Under the pieces are notes generated by a model that made no database searches, was not told where the DNA came from, and worked only from the letters and a program-made list of their open reading frames with translations. From positions 1-34,143 of the forward strand of contig JAODMR010000085.1 in NCBI GenBank assembly GCA_025465475.1: a DNA stretch of 34,143 nucleotides, given 5' to 3'. Both the position numbers and the translations under genes were made by a program. The stretch is from Micrococcaceae bacterium (GTDB lineage: Bacteria; Actinomycetota; Actinomycetes; Actinomycetales; Micrococcaceae). Position 1 is the first letter of the stretch. The number at the start of each line of letters is the position of its first letter. Of this stretch, positions 1 to 6,967 are shown one piece after another.

Positions 1-46
1 CCCGGAGCACCCTGACCCGGAATAATCAGCAGGCTTAGTGTCCGGT

Positions 47-52
47 TAGACT
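47..52 (+). promoter_or_regulatory. -10 hexamer for leaderless permease mRNA
   Basis: TAGACT fits the actinobacterial -10 consensus TANNNT and is followed by exactly 6 nt and then the ATG at 59. This places the expected transcription start on the start codon. There is no Shine-Dalgarno sequence in front of the ATG, in agreement with a leaderless transcript. Inference from spacing only. Confidence 0.5.
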
Positions 53-58
53 GGCCCG

Positions 59-1417
59 ATGACTGCCAACACCGAGCACCACCCCGATTCCAAGCTTCGG
101 CAGGGCATCACCGGTCCGCTGCTGTACCTGTTCATTCTGGGCGACGTGCTGGGAGCCGGCATCTATGCCCTGGTCGGGCAGGTCTCGGGGGAGGTTGGCG
201 GCGCCATCTGGGTACCCCTCCTGGTTGCCCTGGTGCTGGCCTTGTTGACGGCCGCGTCCTATGCCGAGCTGGTCACCAAGTACCCCAAGGCTGGCGGCGC
301 TGCAGTGTTCGCGCAGCGGGCCTTCGGCAAGCCGGTCGTCTCCTTCCTCGTGGGGTTCTGCATGCTGGCGGCCGGAGTGACCAGTGCCGCAGGCCTGGCC
401 CTGGCCTTCGCCGGTGACTACCTCAAAGCGTTCCTGGACGTCCCGGCCGTTCCCGCCGCGCTGGTGTTCCTGCTCCTGGTGGCGCTGCTGAACGCACGCG
501 GCATCTCAGAGTCGGTGAAGAGCAACGTGGTCATGACCGTGATCGAAGTGTCCGGGTTGGTACTGGTGGTCGTGCTGGTATCGGTAATGTTCGGCCGGGG
601 CGAAGGCCACCCAGAACAGGTTCTGCAGTTCCGGGACGGAACGAATCCCGGACTGGCCGTCCTGGGAGCCTCCCTGTTGGCCTACTACTCGTTCGTCGGG
701 TTTGAAACCTCCGCCAACGTGGCCGAAGAGGTCCGCGGCGTGCACCGGGTCTATCCGCGGGCCCTGTTCGGCGCGCTGCTGACCGCCGGCGTCGTGTACG
801 TGTTGATCGGACTGGCCGCCGCCATCGCGCTGCCCACGGAACAGCTGGCAGCCTCAACGGCGCCCCTGTTGGACGTGGTGACAGCCACCGGAGCACCCAT
901 CCCGGCGTGGCTGTTCAGTGCCATCGCGCTGATCGCCGTGGCGAACGGAGCGCTGCTGACCATGATCATGGCCAGCCGGCTGGCGTTCGGCATGGCCGAG
1001 CAAGGGCTGCTGCCAGCCGTCCTGGGCCGGGTGCTTCCCGGGCGCAGGACCCCCTGGGTGGCGATCGTGGCAACAACGGTGCTGGCAGCCGTCCTGACCC
1101 TCACCGGTGACTTGGCATCCCTGGCCGAGACTGTGGTCCTGCTGTTGCTGTTCGTGTTCCTCAGCACCAACATCGCCGTGCTGGTGCTGCGCCGGGACGC
1201 GGTTCCCCAACGGCACTTCCGCACGCCGGTCATTGTCCCCTGGCTGGCGATCGCCTCCTGCCTGGCGCTGATGACCCAGCAAAGCCCGTCCGTGTGGCTG
1301 CGGGCAGGAATCCTCATCGCCGTCGGCCTGGTTCTGTACCTGGTCCGCCAGCTGGTCCAGTCCCGCACCGGAGATGCCCGTTCCGCGGCTGTTGTAGGCA
1401 GCACGGACCGTCGGTGA
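59..1417 (+). CDS. APC-superfamily amino acid permease
   Basis: A 452-residue, strongly hydrophobic protein with about 12 predicted membrane segments, the usual size for amino acid-polyamine-organocation (APC) transporters. The first segment carries the glycine-rich unwound motif GDVLGAGIYALVG (about residues 28-40), which in this superfamily contacts the substrate amino group and carboxylate. The loop with YAELVTKYPKAGGA (about 68-81) is the conserved cytoplasmic loop after TM2. It should import an amino acid or related amine across the cytoplasmic membrane by proton symport or exchange, but the substrate cannot be read from sequence. The soluble N-terminus is short and the C-terminus is polar. 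The next gene starts 75 nt downstream behind its own -10-like TAGGCT (1435-1440), so the two may be transcribed separately. Family assignment is firm; specificity is unknown. Confidence 0.9.
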   Translation: MTANTEHHPDSKLRQGITGPLLYLFILGDVLGAGIYALVGQVSGEVGGAIWVPLLVALVLALLTAASYAELVTKYPKAGGAAVFAQRAFGKPVVSFLVGFCMLAAGVTSAAGLALAFAGDYLKAFLDVPAVPAALVFLLLVALLNARGISESVKSNVVMTVIEVSGLVLVVVLVSVMFGRGEGHPEQVLQFRDGTNPGLAVLGASLLAYYSFVGFETSANVAEEVRGVHRVYPRALFGALLTAGVVYVLIGLAAAIALPTEQLAASTAPLLDVVTATGAPIPAWLFSAIALIAVANGALLTMIMASRLAFGMAEQGLLPAVLGRVLPGRRTPWVAIVATTVLAAVLTLTGDLASLAETVVLLLLFVFLSTNIAVLVLRRDAVPQRHFRTPVIVPWLAIASCLALMTQQSPSVWLRAGILIAVGLVLYLVRQLVQSRTGDARSAAVVGSTDRR

Positions 1418-1492
1418 CGCCCCCGGCGCAAACGTAGGCTAATTTAGACACCGACCTTAACGGCCTGGACTCGGGCCCCGAAGGAGGACTGA

Positions 1493-3106
1493 GTGGACGG
1501 TAATGCCGGTTCCTGGTTCCTGAGCGCCGCCGAACGGGGGAATCAGGCCACGGACGTGCACGCTGGCGGTTCCGGATTGCCGTCCTGGTCCGAGGGCAAC
1601 CTCGTGACACCCCTGATTCATGGAGCTACCTACTTCTCTCGACTGCATGACGAGTTGACGGCCCTGAGGGCAGGCGACCGTGTGTGGTTCACCGACTGGC
1701 GTGGCGACGCCGACGAGCAGCTGACAGCGGACGGACCGTCGATCGGTGACCTGCTCGCCAAGTTGGCCCGTGCGGGAGTTGAAGTGCGGGGACTCGTCTG
1801 GAGATCCCACGGAGAGCGCGTATCAGCCCCAATCAGCGGCAGGTCCAACGAGCTCCTAAGCCGTCAGGTCAACAACGCGGGGGGAGAAGTGCTGCTGGAT
1901 CAGCGTGTACGCCTGTTCGGCTCCCATCACCAAAAACTCGTTGTTATCCGCCATCGCGACGACCCGTCGCGGGACGTCGCGTTCGTTGGCGGAATCGACC
2001 TTTCCCACAGCCGACGCGATGATGCTGATCACCACGGAGATCCACAGGCGGTGACCATGGATTCGAGGTACGGAAAACGGCCCCCGTGGCATGACGCGAC
2101 CCTCGAACTGCGTGGCCCGGTGGTGGCAGATGTGCTGGCCGTGTTCGCCGAACGGTGGAATGACCCGCACCCCCTGGACCGTCACACCCCTTACCGGATG
2201 CTGCTGCAGCGCCTCGCCCGCATGCCGCGGCACCCAAAACCGCTTCCAGCCACTGCCCCGCCTCCACCGGTTGCGGGCCCCCACGCGGTGCAGCTGCTGC
2301 GCACGTACGGTGTGAAGCACCCCCCGTTCCCGTTCGCGCCGGAAGGAGAACGCAGCGTCGCCCGCGGCTACGCGAAGGCCTTCTCCAGGGCCCGCTCGTT
2401 GATCTACATCGAGGACCAGTATTTGTGGTCCACGGAGGTCGCAACCGGAATCGCCGAGGCTCTTGCCCGGAACCCCGACTTGAAGGTCATCGCCGTCGTG
2501 CCCCGCTATCCGGACGCCGACGGCGCCCTGGAGGGACCGCCCAGCCGGATAGGACAACTGCGCGCCATCCACAAGCTGCAACGGGCTGCCCCCGGCAGGG
2601 TCGCCGTGTTCGACTTGGAGAACAGCGCCGGAACTCCGATCTACGTTCACGCCAAGATCTGCATCATCGACGACACCTGGTTCACCTGCGGCTCCGACAA
2701 CTTCAACCGCCGGTCGTGGACCACCGACAGCGAGATCACCTGCGCGGTGCTGGATACGACTACCGGCACCCCGGAGGGTCCCACTGCGGAAACTGGTGGC
2801 GGCTCGTACCGGCCGTTGGCCCGCGGGCTACGGCTGCAGCTTTGGGCCGAACACTTGGGGCTGGACCAGGACGACCCCCGACTCCAAGACCCGGCCGTCG
2901 GGCTCGAGCTGTGGAATACCAGCGCCGATGCTCTTGATCGCTGGCACGAAACCGGCCGCGGCACGCCCCGACCCGGCGGACAGGTGCGACACCACAATCC
3001 CGAGCCGGTATCGCGCCGCCAACGGCTCTGGGCGGAGCCCATCTACCGCTTCATCGTGGACCCGGACGGCCGCCCCCGCGGCCAGCGCGGCACCGCTGAC
3101 TTTTAG
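1493..3106 (+). CDS. Phospholipase D-like protein (two HKD motifs)
   Basis: A 537-residue protein of the PLD superfamily, with two catalytic half-sites as in phospholipases D and cardiolipin synthases. The second motif, VHAKICIID around His386, is canonical HxKxxxxD and is followed by the GSDNFNRRS stretch. The first has HHQK (His146, Lys148), but the expected Asp five residues after the Lys is replaced by a charged insert, RHRDDPSRD, before VAFVGGIDL. Such families hydrolyse or transfer phosphodiesters through a histidine-phosphate intermediate. Here the substrate (phospholipid or other) is not identifiable. No signal peptide or membrane segment is seen, so it is probably cytoplasmic or membrane-peripheral. 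The GTG start is set by a strong SD, AAGGAGG at 1481-1487, 5 nt upstream. The C-terminus is rich in Arg and Pro. Confidence 0.85.
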   Translation: MDGNAGSWFLSAAERGNQATDVHAGGSGLPSWSEGNLVTPLIHGATYFSRLHDELTALRAGDRVWFTDWRGDADEQLTADGPSIGDLLAKLARAGVEVRGLVWRSHGERVSAPISGRSNELLSRQVNNAGGEVLLDQRVRLFGSHHQKLVVIRHRDDPSRDVAFVGGIDLSHSRRDDADHHGDPQAVTMDSRYGKRPPWHDATLELRGPVVADVLAVFAERWNDPHPLDRHTPYRMLLQRLARMPRHPKPLPATAPPPPVAGPHAVQLLRTYGVKHPPFPFAPEGERSVARGYAKAFSRARSLIYIEDQYLWSTEVATGIAEALARNPDLKVIAVVPRYPDADGALEGPPSRIGQLRAIHKLQRAAPGRVAVFDLENSAGTPIYVHAKICIIDDTWFTCGSDNFNRRSWTTDSEITCAVLDTTTGTPEGPTAETGGGSYRPLARGLRLQLWAEHLGLDQDDPRLQDPAVGLELWNTSADALDRWHETGRGTPRPGGQVRHHNPEPVSRRQRLWAEPIYRFIVDPDGRPRGQRGTADF

Positions 3107-3108
3107 GC

Positions 3109-3145
3109 ACGCCGCCCTCTGCGATGAGGGGGCGGCGCGTTTCTC
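3109..3145 (+). terminator. Intrinsic terminator after PLD-like gene
   Basis: A GC-rich hairpin begins 3 nt after the stop codon: CGCCGCCC at 3110-3117 pairs with GGGCGGCG at 3130-3137, with a short partly paired loop. It is followed by a weak T-rich tail (TTTCTC). Confidence 0.6.
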
Positions 3146-3186
3146 AATGCTGAGGGCGGGCCGGCGGCGGGTGCTCGGCAGCGTCT

Positions 3187-3390
3187 TTAGTTCTCGTCCG
3201 CAGACTGCTGGTTGGTCCGGTCGGCCCGCTGCTGGTGCCTCGCGCTGCCCGGGGCGTGCAGTCGGCTCCCTACCGCACCTGGGTTGGGAGTGCGGCGGCG
3301 TGGCCCCTGGTCCGGGTCAACATGCTCGCCCTTCGAATTTCGCTGCTGGCCAGGCACACCGACGTGCTCCGGCCAAATGTCGTTCATCAT
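3187..3390 (-). CDS. Small hydrophilic hypothetical protein
   Basis: A 67-residue open frame starting MMNDIWPEHVGVPGQQR, then very polar (many Gln, Asn, Arg, Asp), with no membrane segment or recognisable domain. The third codon positions are mostly G or C, as in the surrounding real genes, which favours coding. The frame is open further upstream (to 3504), but the double ATG at 3385-3390 with purine-rich GGGGAAGTGGAA before it is the most natural start. Two -10-like hexamers on the minus strand (TAGAGT at 3465-3470, TAGGAT at 3474-3479) and a perfect palindrome (3487-3502) lie upstream. Function unknown. It may be a non-gene. Confidence 0.35.
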   Translation of the reverse strand: MMNDIWPEHVGVPGQQRNSKGEHVDPDQGPRRRTPNPGAVGSRLHAPGSARHQQRADRTNQQSADEN

Positions 3391-3486
3391 TTCCACTTCC
3401 CCAATAAGATGCGCCGCCTGCCGCGTGCCCTCGCATTGGACGGCACGCGTGTCAGTCAAGGCAGACTCTAGCCATCCTAAAGCGCA

Positions 3487-3502
3487 GTTACTGGGCAGTA
3501 AC
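3487..3502. promoter_or_regulatory. Operator-like perfect inverted repeat
   Basis: GTTACTG-GG-CAGTAAC has 7-bp perfect arms with a 2-bp centre. On the minus strand its outer half (GTTACT, 3497-3502) sits 17 nt upstream of TAGGAT (3474-3479), i.e. in -35 position for the small minus-strand gene. This geometry suits a dimeric repressor. No regulator gene is adjacent. Confidence 0.4.
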
Positions 3503-3651
3503 ATAGGTTGGACTGGCGGTCAGGCTTTCTAGCCGTGACCACGACAGCAGGGGGGCCATCCTGGCCCTCATCCCCCCTATCGTCAGGCGGCACACCCCTC
3601 TTATCAGCCCAGGGATGCGTGACTACTCTCGCCGTAGCCACTTGGGTTGCC

Positions 3652-4086
3652 TCAGTGCTCCCTCTCCTTGCTGCGCTGGACGAACTCGGTGCACACGAAG
3701 GCGCAAACGATCATGGCGACGCCGATGCCGAGCAAGCCCGGGAGTGCCCGCACGAAGCCTAGGGGTTGGCCCACGAAAACCAGTGCCGCAATGATGAGGA
3801 CCGCCGCTGCCGTGACCTTCGTGAAGAAGTGCCGTGACCTTGGCTTCGGTGGCGCGAGCACTTCCAGCGGAATTCCGCGGTGCCTGATCCTGACCGCTGC
3901 GCCGACGATCGCGCTTCCTGTCGCCGCCACGAAAGCGACCCACTGTCTCGCCGTCCACGCCGGCTCCAGAAAGAATGTGGCGGCGATCGCCAGCAGCAAC
4001 ACCACCTGAAACCAGGACGCGACGAAAAACCGGGTGAAGCGTCCGACGGGTGCGCGCACTGCATTTGGTTCCTGCGGCTCGTTCAC
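3652..4086 (-). CDS. Small integral membrane protein, unknown function
   Basis: A 144-residue protein with about four hydrophobic segments arranged in two pairs: FQVVLLLAIAATFFLEP and WVAFVAATGSAIVGAAVRI, then the segments around VTAAAVLIIAALVFVGQP and LLGIGVAMIVCAFVCTEF. They are separated by a short basic, proline-containing loop. The C-terminus is charged (QRSKEREH). I chose the GTG start at 4084-4086 because a strong SD (AAGGAAAGGG, 4095-4104) lies 8 nt upstream. An in-frame ATG at 4135-4137 would add 17 polar residues. The paired-TM architecture recalls small four-helix membrane proteins, but I do not recognise the family. It is divergent from the next small membrane gene across a 276-bp gap that contains a perfect inverted repeat. 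Confidence 0.65.
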   Translation of the reverse strand: MNEPQEPNAVRAPVGRFTRFFVASWFQVVLLLAIAATFFLEPAWTARQWVAFVAATGSAIVGAAVRIRHRGIPLEVLAPPKPRSRHFFTKVTAAAVLIIAALVFVGQPLGFVRALPGLLGIGVAMIVCAFVCTEFVQRSKEREH

Positions 4087-4150
4087 GACGGTGGCCCTTT
4101 CCTTAGGTGTTCCCTGATCAACAGCCCGAACATCCACAGGACAACGGGCG

Positions 4151-4171
4151 CAGCAGGTCCTTGACCTGCTG
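4151..4171. promoter_or_regulatory. 9-bp perfect inverted repeat between divergent genes
   Basis: CAGCAGGTC-CTT-GACCTGCTG lies between the starts of the two divergent small membrane-protein genes (4086 minus, 4363 plus). It could be a regulator-binding palindrome or an RNA hairpin in the leader of the rightward gene. It lacks a U-tract, so it is not an obvious terminator. A weaker repeat, ATTGAT/ATCAAT (4239-4244 and 4256-4261), lies in the same gap. Confidence 0.4.
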
Positions 4172-4362
4172 TCCCTGGGCAGGCAACTTCCTTATCCAGT
4201 GTTCCCTCGAGTCGATGAAAAGATCGTACGCAAGTGTCATTGATGCCGGCAGATGATCAATACGCTTGGGCGTAGAGATGGTTCCAGCTACACAATGACC
4301 TGCCGGCTGGCCGTGATTCGGGTGGTAGGGGTACACCGAAGTCCATGGAATGGAGAGAACGC

Positions 4363-4632
4363 ATGTCGACGATTCAGCTGACGTTTCTGCTCACCGGCCT
4401 GATTGGGCTCGGGCTGGCCGCCTTCTGCCTGCTCTTTCCTTCCAAAGCGTTGACGATCATGAAGTCCCAGAGAAGTGCAGGCAACGCTAGTTACGATGCT
4501 GCAGGAAGACCACGGCCAGCCACTGAAGGCTACGCGCCCAGCGCCGGAAAGGTTGTCCTGACAGGAGTGGGCGCTCTGCTGATCGGAATAGCGGCACTGG
4601 TCGTGGCCTTCACGGTGGCAGCAGGCCAATAG
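4363..4632 (+). CDS. Small two-TM membrane protein, unknown function
   Basis: An 89-residue protein with an N-terminal hydrophobic helix (LTFLLTGLIGLGLAAFCLLF, about residues 5-24), a polar central loop of about 40 residues, and a C-terminal helix (VVLTGVGALLIGIAALVVAFTV). The start at 4363 is favoured by the SD GGAGAG (4352-4357) 5 nt upstream; an in-frame ATG at 4345 has none. The layout of a helix, an FP-containing turn, a polar loop and a second helix resembles small actinobacterial DUF-type membrane proteins, but I cannot name a family. It is preceded by the palindromes at 4151-4171 and 4239-4261. Confidence 0.6.
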   Translation: MSTIQLTFLLTGLIGLGLAAFCLLFPSKALTIMKSQRSAGNASYDAAGRPRPATEGYAPSAGKVVLTGVGALLIGIAALVVAFTVAAGQ

Positions 4633-5177
4633 AACGCGCCGTTTTCACCAGTACCGCGCCCGGACCTTTGGATGGCCCAGCAGTGAACCCCTTCTTCCGG
4701 AGCCCAACAGATACTGTCGGGTCATGGAACAGCAGCGGAACGCCGTCGAGCAAACCGTCATCCTCAAAGGAGGTGGTAAGGAAACGCCGGCGCGTTCACC
4801 CTCATCGCCGTCTTGGCCTGGGCCCGTTGTTGTCATTTTGTTACTGCGCGGTAGGGACCGTTGCTTGGGGTAATGGATATATTCGTAGGACCGGAAAAAT
4901 TGCTAATTGGGGGATTTTCCGGGGCGGGGAGCCGGCGCTGCCTCCGGCTCCTTGCCGTGCCCGCTACCGGTGAGTAGGATATTTGAGGCCCCGCCAGGCT
5001 TTTCCCCCAATTCGCCTAGCGGGGTCCTGTCATCTGTTCCTCAGGTTGCGCTCCGAGGCCGAAGGTCCTGAGGCTGGCACCCACCCGGGATCCGGCGAAC
5101 GGATGTGGATTTCGTCCTGCAGGCTCAGGGGAGTGCCGCGTAATGACGGGTCCTGCCAGCGACGGCACCCCACCAAG
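4633..5177. other. Gene-poor interval with hairpins
   Basis: No convincing gene fills these 545 bases apart from a doubtful 49-codon frame at 4724-4873. Visible structure: an isolated strong SD-like AAAGGAGGTGG near 4767-4777 with no start codon correctly spaced after it; an inverted repeat CCGGAAAAAT/ATTTTCCGG (4891-4900 and 4914-4922); and a hairpin CCCCGCCAGGC/GCCTAGCGGGG (4989-4999 and 5014-5024, one mismatch). Base composition around 4840-4920 is noticeably more AT-rich than elsewhere in the window. Confidence 0.5.
4724..4873 (+). pseudogene. Possible decayed or very small leaderless gene
   Basis: ATG at 4724 follows TACTGT (4712-4717) by exactly 6 nt, the same geometry as the leaderless genes elsewhere in the window. 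The 49-codon frame begins MEQQRNAVEQTVILKGGGKE and ends in a short hydrophobic stretch. After about codon 19 another frame reads FTLIAVLAWA, which looks like the start of a membrane helix and suggests a frameshifted small membrane-protein gene. This is pattern reading only; the frame could be spurious. Confidence 0.25.
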
Positions 5178-5222
5178 CAAAAAAGCCGGAATCCCACTGA
5201 ATCAGCGGAATTGCACGGCTTT
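5178..5222 (-). terminator. Intrinsic terminator of tRNA-Thr
   Basis: Reading the minus strand, AAAGCCG (5222-5216) pairs with CGGCTTT (5188-5182). Inside it AATTCC pairs with GGGATT and CTGA with TCAG, giving a long interrupted hairpin. It is followed by a T run (5184-5179). It begins 3 nt after the tRNA CCA end. Confidence 0.8.
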
Positions 5223-5224
5223 AC

Positions 5225-5300
5225 TGGAGCCTCCTAACAGAATCGAACTGTTGACCTTTTCATTACGAGTGAAACGCTCTACCAACTGAGCTAAGGAGGC
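5225..5300 (-). tRNA. tRNA-Thr (anticodon CGT)
   Basis: A 76-nt cloverleaf on the minus strand. The acceptor stem GCCTCCT (5300-5294) pairs with AGGAGGC (5235-5229). The D arm contains AGCTCAGTTGGTAGAGC. The anticodon arm is TTTCA-CTCGTAA-TGAAA with anticodon CGT, reading ACG. The T arm has the standard TTCGATTC loop. The discriminator is T and the CCA end is encoded (5227-5225). It has its own promoter and terminator and sits downstream of the tmk-holB-hydrolase genes, a context I also recall from Streptomyces. Confidence 0.95.
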
Positions 5301-5328
5301 TTGCGTCCCCGGGAGGACGCAAGAAACA

Positions 5329-5357
5329 ACTCTAATCGAGCCTCCGCCGATGGTCAA
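5329..5357 (-). promoter_or_regulatory. tRNA-Thr promoter
   Basis: On the minus strand TTGACC (5357-5352), 17 nt, then TAGAGT (5334-5329): a near-consensus housekeeping-sigma promoter. It closely matches the rRNA promoter at 34002-34030 (TTGACC-17-TAGGGT). The expected transcript start is around 5322, leaving a leader of roughly 22 nt that is almost entirely a hairpin. Confidence 0.75.
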
Positions 5358-5382
5358 AACCACGGCCGGAAGCAGGGCGGGA

Positions 5383-6948
5383 TCAGCAGCGGGTTTGCTC
5401 TGCGGGGACCTTGCCGTCCACAAAGTAGTCATCCACGGTGTTGGTCAGGCACGCGTTGGCCCGTCCGTATGCCGTGTGGCCGTCACCGTCCCAGGTCACG
5501 AGCACACCTGAACTGAGCTGCTCCGACAAGGACACGGCCCATTCGTACGGAGTCGCGGGATCCCTGGTTGTACCGACCACCAGGATCGGACCGGCTCCCT
5601 CCGCGGTGATCCGGTGCGGCGCACTGACCGCCGGGTAGGGCCAGTTGGCGCAGGTCAGGCCGGAGTAGCCGAGCAGTTCGCCGAAGGTGGGGGAGAGCTG
5701 CTCCAGGTGGGCGGCCTCGGCCCGCATTGCGGGCACATCTGCCGTCATGGGGTAGTCCAGGCAGTTGATGGCGTTGAAGGCGAACGCCGTGTTCGAGGTG
5801 TACTTGCCGTCCTGTCCGCGCTCCGCCGCGTAGTCGGCCAGGGCCATCACCGGATTGGGGTTGCCCTTCATGGCGCTGCCCAGAACAGAGCGCAGTGGAG
5901 CCCACAACTCGGTGGAGTACATGGCGTAGGCGAGGGCGTTGTTGAAGTCGGCTCCGGTCAGCAGCCGTCCATCGTTGGTTTTCTGCGGCTGAGCGGTATA
6001 GGCGGCGTTCAGGTCCCGAACCTGCCCGACGGCGTCCTCCACGGAGCCGCTGACGGGGCAGTCGCTGCGGGTCAGGCAATCAGCGGCCCAGGAGTGCAGG
6101 GCCGTCTCGAAACCCTTAGCCTGTCCGGCGGAGATATCCTCGATACCCAGGGACGGATCCAGCGCCCCGTCCAGGGAGAATTTGCCCACCCGGGCAGGGA
6201 ACAGCTCGGCGTACGTGGCGCCCAGCTTGGTGCCGTAGGAGAAGCCCATGTAGTTCAGCTTCTGGTCATTGACCAGAGCCCGCAGGATGTCCATGTCCCG
6301 GGCCGAGCTGGGCGTATCCACAAAGCGGAGCACGTCGCCGGTCTTGCTGACGCACTGCTGAACGTCACTGGCGTCCTCGGCCACCTCCCGGGCCAGGTCC
6401 GCGTCATTGTTCAGGTCAAAGGTTTCCTGCCGTTCCGCGTCACGGGCGGCGTCGTCAATGCACTTGACCGGGGCTGACCGCTGTACGCCACGTGGATCAA
6501 AGCCAACCACGTCGTAGGCGCTCCGCAGCCGGGGCGAGAAAACCGTGTTGGCCCCGTCGCGGACCAGGTCATAGCCGGAGGCGCCCGGGCCGCCCGGGTT
6601 GACCAGCAGGGAACCCTGCTTTTGTCCGGTGGCCGCCTGTTTGATCACCGCGAGCTGGATGGTGCCCCCTTCCGGGTGCGTGTAGTCCAGGGGCACGGTG
6701 ACGCTGGCACACTCGAACTCCTTTTCGCAGCTTTGCCACTGCACCGCTTGGGTGTAGAACCGGGCCAACTCCGGAGGTGTTCCTGCCACGGCGGCCGCGC
6801 CGGCCGTGGCAGGAGCCGAGGCGACCTTCGCCGGGCCGAAACCCAGTGCCGAGCAGCCGGAGAGCAGCATGGAGAGCAGCAACGCGACGGCCACTCCAGC
6901 GGGGACCGGACGACGGCGGACCTGGGTGGGGGTGGTGGCTGAATTCAC
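5383..6948 (-). CDS. Secreted alpha/beta-hydrolase lipoprotein (TAP-like peptidase)
   Basis: A 521-residue protein with a lipoprotein signal: basic RRR, a hydrophobic core, then lipobox LLSGC with Cys32 as the lipidation site. The mature part is an alpha/beta-hydrolase of the tripeptidyl-aminopeptidase / SlpD-E type. It has an oxyanion region NPGGPGASG, nucleophile Ser237 in GFSYGTKLG, and a C-terminal TAP-like domain with Asp463 (TTRDPATP) and His491 (GDGHTAYG), completing the triad. It probably cleaves short peptides from N-termini outside the membrane. I prefer the GTG start because AGGAG (6959-6955) lies at ideal distance; an ATG at 6963 would add five residues. It follows holB by 19 nt and is likely cotranscribed with tmk-holB. 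Confidence 0.85.
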   Translation of the reverse strand: MNSATTPTQVRRRPVPAGVAVALLLSMLLSGCSALGFGPAKVASAPATAGAAAVAGTPPELARFYTQAVQWQSCEKEFECASVTVPLDYTHPEGGTIQLAVIKQAATGQKQGSLLVNPGGPGASGYDLVRDGANTVFSPRLRSAYDVVGFDPRGVQRSAPVKCIDDAARDAERQETFDLNNDADLAREVAEDASDVQQCVSKTGDVLRFVDTPSSARDMDILRALVNDQKLNYMGFSYGTKLGATYAELFPARVGKFSLDGALDPSLGIEDISAGQAKGFETALHSWAADCLTRSDCPVSGSVEDAVGQVRDLNAAYTAQPQKTNDGRLLTGADFNNALAYAMYSTELWAPLRSVLGSAMKGNPNPVMALADYAAERGQDGKYTSNTAFAFNAINCLDYPMTADVPAMRAEAAHLEQLSPTFGELLGYSGLTCANWPYPAVSAPHRITAEGAGPILVVGTTRDPATPYEWAVSLSEQLSSGVLVTWDGDGHTAYGRANACLTNTVDDYFVDGKVPAEQTRC

Positions 6949-6967
6949 TGCGGGTCTCCTCATGGTG

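Noticed and set aside
3508-3762. Plus-strand open frame of 84 codons
   Set aside because: No start signal, unlikely composition, and it runs into the 3' part of the better-supported minus-strand membrane-protein gene.
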